From: Longimicrobium sp.
GTDB lineage: Bacteria; Gemmatimonadota; Gemmatimonadetes; Longimicrobiales; Longimicrobiaceae
DNA length: 64,000 nucleotides
Direction of reading: 5' to 3'
NCBI RefSeq assembly: GCF_035474595.1
Contig: NZ_DATIND010000124.1
Span: forward strand, 22,562-86,561
How positions within the stretch are numbered: the stretch's first letter is position 1; each line of letters begins with the position of its first letter. Below, piece after piece: positions 61,494-64,000 of this stretch. The notes under the pieces are model-generated. The model did no database searches. It was not told where the DNA came from and saw only the letters and a list, made by a program, of their open reading frames with translations. The position numbers and the translations under genes are program-made.

Positions 61494-62102
61494 GTGAGTG
61501 CTGGAATGTGGTACAATTCCGGGGGAGATCGGTTCCGCTCCGGGTTCACATCTCCGTGCGGCAGCGGGTGTTATCTCCAGCTCGTTCTGGCTGCAGAGCG
61601 TCTCCGCGGCGCCGGTGGAGCCCTCCCCCCGCGGCTGGGGCCGCGCACCCCCTCCCGATAACGGGCCCGATAACGGGAGGGGGGTAACTTCGAATGCGGC
61701 GCGCAGAGGATCGTGCACTCGTCGGCTGCGGTGTGTCGCGAGGCCCTGCCCCAGCATCGCTGGGCGCTCGGACGCTTGGTTGCGCGGCGGGCTCCAGCCA
61801 GGCGGGCAGGATGGCGGCGATTCAGTACCGATGCGAACAGCTACCTCTCCCGGTACGGGAGAGGTGGACGCCCTCAGGCGGCCGGAGAGGGCGCGGTGCG
61901 GCGGAATCGCTGCATCACCAGTCCCCACCCCTGAGTTCTCCCCTCCCCCGCGGAGCGGGCGGAGGGGCCGGAGGGCGGGGCCGGGGAGGGGGCCAGCACG
62001 GCGGGCAAGATGTAGATCGCCCACGCTGACGCCTCTCCTCTCGATCAGGGAGGGGAGAGGGCCACGGCGCCGGTCAGCATGCCCCTGTGTCACGCCGGGA
62101 TC
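61494..62102. repeat. Family E repeat-rich intergenic region
   Basis: About 600 nt. GGGCCCGATAACGGGCCCGATAACGGG-like direct repeat (61655-61680), ACCTCTCCCGGTACGGGAGA (61842-61861) and CTCCCCTCCCCCGCGGAGCG (61938-61957) with loose inverted partners. No gene. Confidence 0.6.
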
Positions 62103-62131
62103 GTGACAGCGATGCCCGGCCGGTGTATTCT
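62103..62131 (+). promoter_or_regulatory. Predicted promoter of cdd-deoA
   Basis: -35 GTGACA, 17-nt spacer, -10 TATTCT; short leader to TTG 62160. Confidence 0.5.
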
Positions 62132-62159
62132 TCCCGCCCCCTGAATCACCCTGAACGGC

Positions 62160-62615
62160 TTGAGTGGCTTGAGCGAAGAGAACCGCACGCCCGCGCTGGA
62201 CCCCGCCGCCGCGCGCGACCTGCTGGACCGCGCGCGCGAGGCGCGCCGCAACGCGTACGCGCCCTACAGCAACTTTCCCGTCGGCGCGGCGCTGCTGGCC
62301 CGCGACGGGCGCGTGTTCACCGGCGTGAACGTGGAGAACGCCTCGTACGGGCTGGGAAACTGCGCCGAGCGCACCGCCATCTTCAAGGCCGTGTCCGAGG
62401 GCGTGCACGACTTCGCGGCCATCGCCGTGGTCGGCCCCGAGGACGACGTGGAGTGCAGCCCGTGCGGTGCCTGCCGGCAGGTGCTGTTCGAGTTCGGGCC
62501 CGACATCACGCTGGTCGTCCCCAACGGCGGCGGCATCCGCACCTACACCGTGCGCGACCTGCTGCCCGGCGCCTTCGAGCCGGCGCGCCTCTCCGGGCCC
62601 GGAGCGCCGGTTTGA
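62160..62615 (+). CDS. cdd: Cytidine deaminase
   Basis: 151 residues, zinc enzyme converting cytidine and deoxycytidine to uridines. RRNAYAPYSNFPVGAALLARDG, active-site ENASYGLGNCAERTAIFK (Cys ligand and proton-shuttling Glu), and SPCGACRQVLFEFG with two further Cys ligands. No ATG is available: start is TTG 62160 or TTG 62169. It overlaps the next gene by 4 nt. Confidence 0.95.
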   Translation: MSGLSEENRTPALDPAAARDLLDRAREARRNAYAPYSNFPVGAALLARDGRVFTGVNVENASYGLGNCAERTAIFKAVSEGVHDFAAIAVVGPEDDVECSPCGACRQVLFEFGPDITLVVPNGGGIRTYTVRDLLPGAFEPARLSGPGAPV

Positions 62616-63934
62616 GCGCGGCCGGCGTGGTGCCGCTGATCGAGCGGAAGAAGAACGGCGGCGAGCTGTCGCGCGACGAGATCGCCGGTCTGCTGCGCGG
62701 CTACGTGGCCGGCGAGGTTCCCGACTACCAGGTGTCGGCGTGGATGATGGCCGTGCTCTGGCGGGGGATGACGGAAGCCGAGACGCTGGCGATGACGCGC
62801 GCGATGGTGGCCAGCGGCCGCGAGCTGGAGTGGGAGGGGATCGGGCGCCCCACGGTGGACAAGCACAGCACCGGCGGCGTGGGCGACAAGACCAGCATCG
62901 TGCTGGTGCCGCTGATGGCGGCGGCCGGCGCGGCGTTCGTGAAGATGAGCGGCCGCGGGCTGGGCCACACCGGCGGCACGCTCGACAAGCTGGAGGCGAT
63001 CCCCGGCTTCCGCGTGGAGATCCCGCTGGACGAGATGCGCCGCCAGGTGGAGCGCGTCGGCGCCGCCCTCGTCGGCCAGAGCCCGGAGCTGGTCCCCGCC
63101 GACGGCAAGCTGTACGCGCTCCGCGACGTGACGGCCACGGTCGACTCGGTGCCGCTGATCGCCAGCAGCATCATGTCCAAGAAGCTGGCGGGCGGCGCGC
63201 GCTCCATCGTGCTGGACGTGAAGTGGGGATCGGGCGCGTTCATGACCACGCTGGACGAGGCGCGGACGCTGGCCCGCATGCTGGTCCGCATCGGCGAGGG
63301 CGCGGGGCGGCGGACGCGCGCGGTCCTCAGCTCCATGCGCGAGCCGCTGGGGCGCGCGGTGGGCAACGCGCTGGAGGTGCGCGAGGCCATCGACACCCTG
63401 CACGGCCGCGGCCCCGCCGACCTGTGGGCGCTCACGCTGGAGCTGGGCGCGCACCAGCTGCTGCTGTCCGGCCTGGCGCGAGACGCGGACGAGGCGCGCG
63501 CGACGCTCACGCGGCTGCGCGACGGCGGCGAGGGCGCGCGCAAGCTGGCGGAGCTCATCCAGGCGCAGCACGGCGACCCGCGCGTGGTCGACGATCCATC
63601 CATCCTCGCCTCGGCGCCGGTCGTGGTGGCGATGGAGATGGAGGGGGATGGAGCGCGCTGGGTGGCCGAGGCGGACGCGCGCGCGATCGGCGACGCGGCG
63701 CTGGTGCTGGGCGCCGGGCGGCGAAAGAAGGGCGATCCGATCGACCCCGCCGTGGGCATCGTCCTGCGCGCGCGCATCGGCGACCGCGTGGAGCCCGGCC
63801 AGCCGCTCGCCGACGTCCACGCCCGCACCGAAGCCGAGGCGCGGCAGGCGATCGAGGCCCTCCGCGCCGCGTTCGTTCTCTCCCCCGAGCCCGTCGCCGC
63901 CCCGTCGGACGCGTACGAGGTGATCGGGGAGTAG
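62612..63934 (+). CDS. deoA: Pyrimidine-nucleoside (thymidine) phosphorylase
   Basis: 440 residues. Phosphorolysis of thymidine/uridine to base and (deoxy)ribose-1-phosphate. VPLIERKKNGGELSRDEIAG, DKHSTGGVGDKTSIVLVPL (phosphate/nucleoside site), KMSGRGLGHTGGTLDKLEA, and SIMSKKLAGGARSIVLDVKW-type block. Start by TTGA overlap with cdd (TTG 62612) or GTG 62627. The pair forms a pyrimidine salvage operon: deaminate, then split the nucleoside. Confidence 0.96.
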   Translation: MSAAGVVPLIERKKNGGELSRDEIAGLLRGYVAGEVPDYQVSAWMMAVLWRGMTEAETLAMTRAMVASGRELEWEGIGRPTVDKHSTGGVGDKTSIVLVPLMAAAGAAFVKMSGRGLGHTGGTLDKLEAIPGFRVEIPLDEMRRQVERVGAALVGQSPELVPADGKLYALRDVTATVDSVPLIASSIMSKKLAGGARSIVLDVKWGSGAFMTTLDEARTLARMLVRIGEGAGRRTRAVLSSMREPLGRAVGNALEVREAIDTLHGRGPADLWALTLELGAHQLLLSGLARDADEARATLTRLRDGGEGARKLAELIQAQHGDPRVVDDPSILASAPVVVAMEMEGDGARWVAEADARAIGDAALVLGAGRRKKGDPIDPAVGIVLRARIGDRVEPGQPLADVHARTEAEARQAIEALRAAFVLSPEPVAAPSDAYEVIGE

Positions 63935-63955
63935 CGGAGCGTCGGCGTCCAGGGA

Positions 63956-64000
63956 TCTCGCGCAGAGACGCGGAGCCGCGGAGAACAGCGTCGTTCTCCG
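63956..64000. repeat. Family D hairpin repeat, cut by window edge
   Basis: GATCTCGCGCAGAGACGCGG ... GAACAGCGTCGTTCTCCG; the second arm continues past the edge. Follows deoA by 22 nt. Confidence 0.7.

Overview
The window is about 70% G+C, densely coding and chromosomal in character. Small peptides with the leader MKKL(x)L..(x)VE(S/T)F, a high density of dispersed hairpin repeats, secreted beta-barrel proteins and the general gene content suggest a Gemmatimonadota bacterium of the Longimicrobium type. This is an inference from recognised families; no 16S gene is present.

Layout. 1-6.5 kb: LytTR response regulator (cut by the left edge), CPBP-type membrane protease, PGRP-type amidase, a secreted protein with its small partner, and acetate kinase. 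6.7-12.8 kb: an RNA-repair and RNA-quality-control island. It holds a tRNA-His-like gene, two tRNA-shaped genes whose anticodon arm is replaced by a Ro-binding Y RNA module, the Ro60 orthologue Rsr, a small protein, a lower-GC DUF5677 gene and the RNA ligase RtcB. 12.9-31.6 kb: GrpB-like protein, M28 peptidase, a TPR/HExxH protein, a stand-alone Pnkp-type polynucleotide kinase, a DUF433/DUF5615 toxin-antitoxin pair, a DUF4132 protein, NhaA, a Cdd1-like HhH protein, and a three-gene operon (class A beta-lactamase fold, M15-like peptidase, GCS2-like protein). 31.6-32.5 kb: two divergent orphan RiPP precursors. 33-37 kb: YdeP/FdhF-like molybdoenzyme, FdhD and an AMIN-like lipoprotein. 37.2-43.8 kb: ergothioneine cluster egtB-egtD-egtA, divergent from an ABC ATPase and a substrate-binding-protein/permease fusion that may be its transporter. 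44-52.6 kb: UPF0173 hydrolase, GcvH, PlsC, DinB, S1/P1 nuclease, DUF3667, a zinc-ribbon protein and three tandem outer-membrane barrel genes. 53-64 kb: a FakA-FakB (DAK2-DegV) fusion, alpha/beta hydrolase, seven-iron ferredoxin, lytic transglycosylase, peroxiredoxin, Hsp33, cytidine deaminase and pyrimidine-nucleoside phosphorylase.

Intergenic DNA is dominated by dispersed repeats. Family A (15 copies) is two hairpins flanking a conserved GCAACAACAGCAC core. Family B carries the motif ATCCTTCGGCCTGCAA and often forms large inverted repeats. Family D is a long hairpin of 'gcggagacgcggag' type. Heptamer and octamer tandem arrays are also present. No CRISPR array, rRNA operon, IS element or prophage was seen.

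The most notable finding is the Y RNA/Rsr/RtcB island with two tRNA-mimicking Y RNAs that a routine tRNA search would probably miss or mis-call. Next come the modular two-hairpin repeat, one copy of which has been recruited as the apparent signal peptide of the putative ergothioneine transporter, and the egt-transporter linkage itself.
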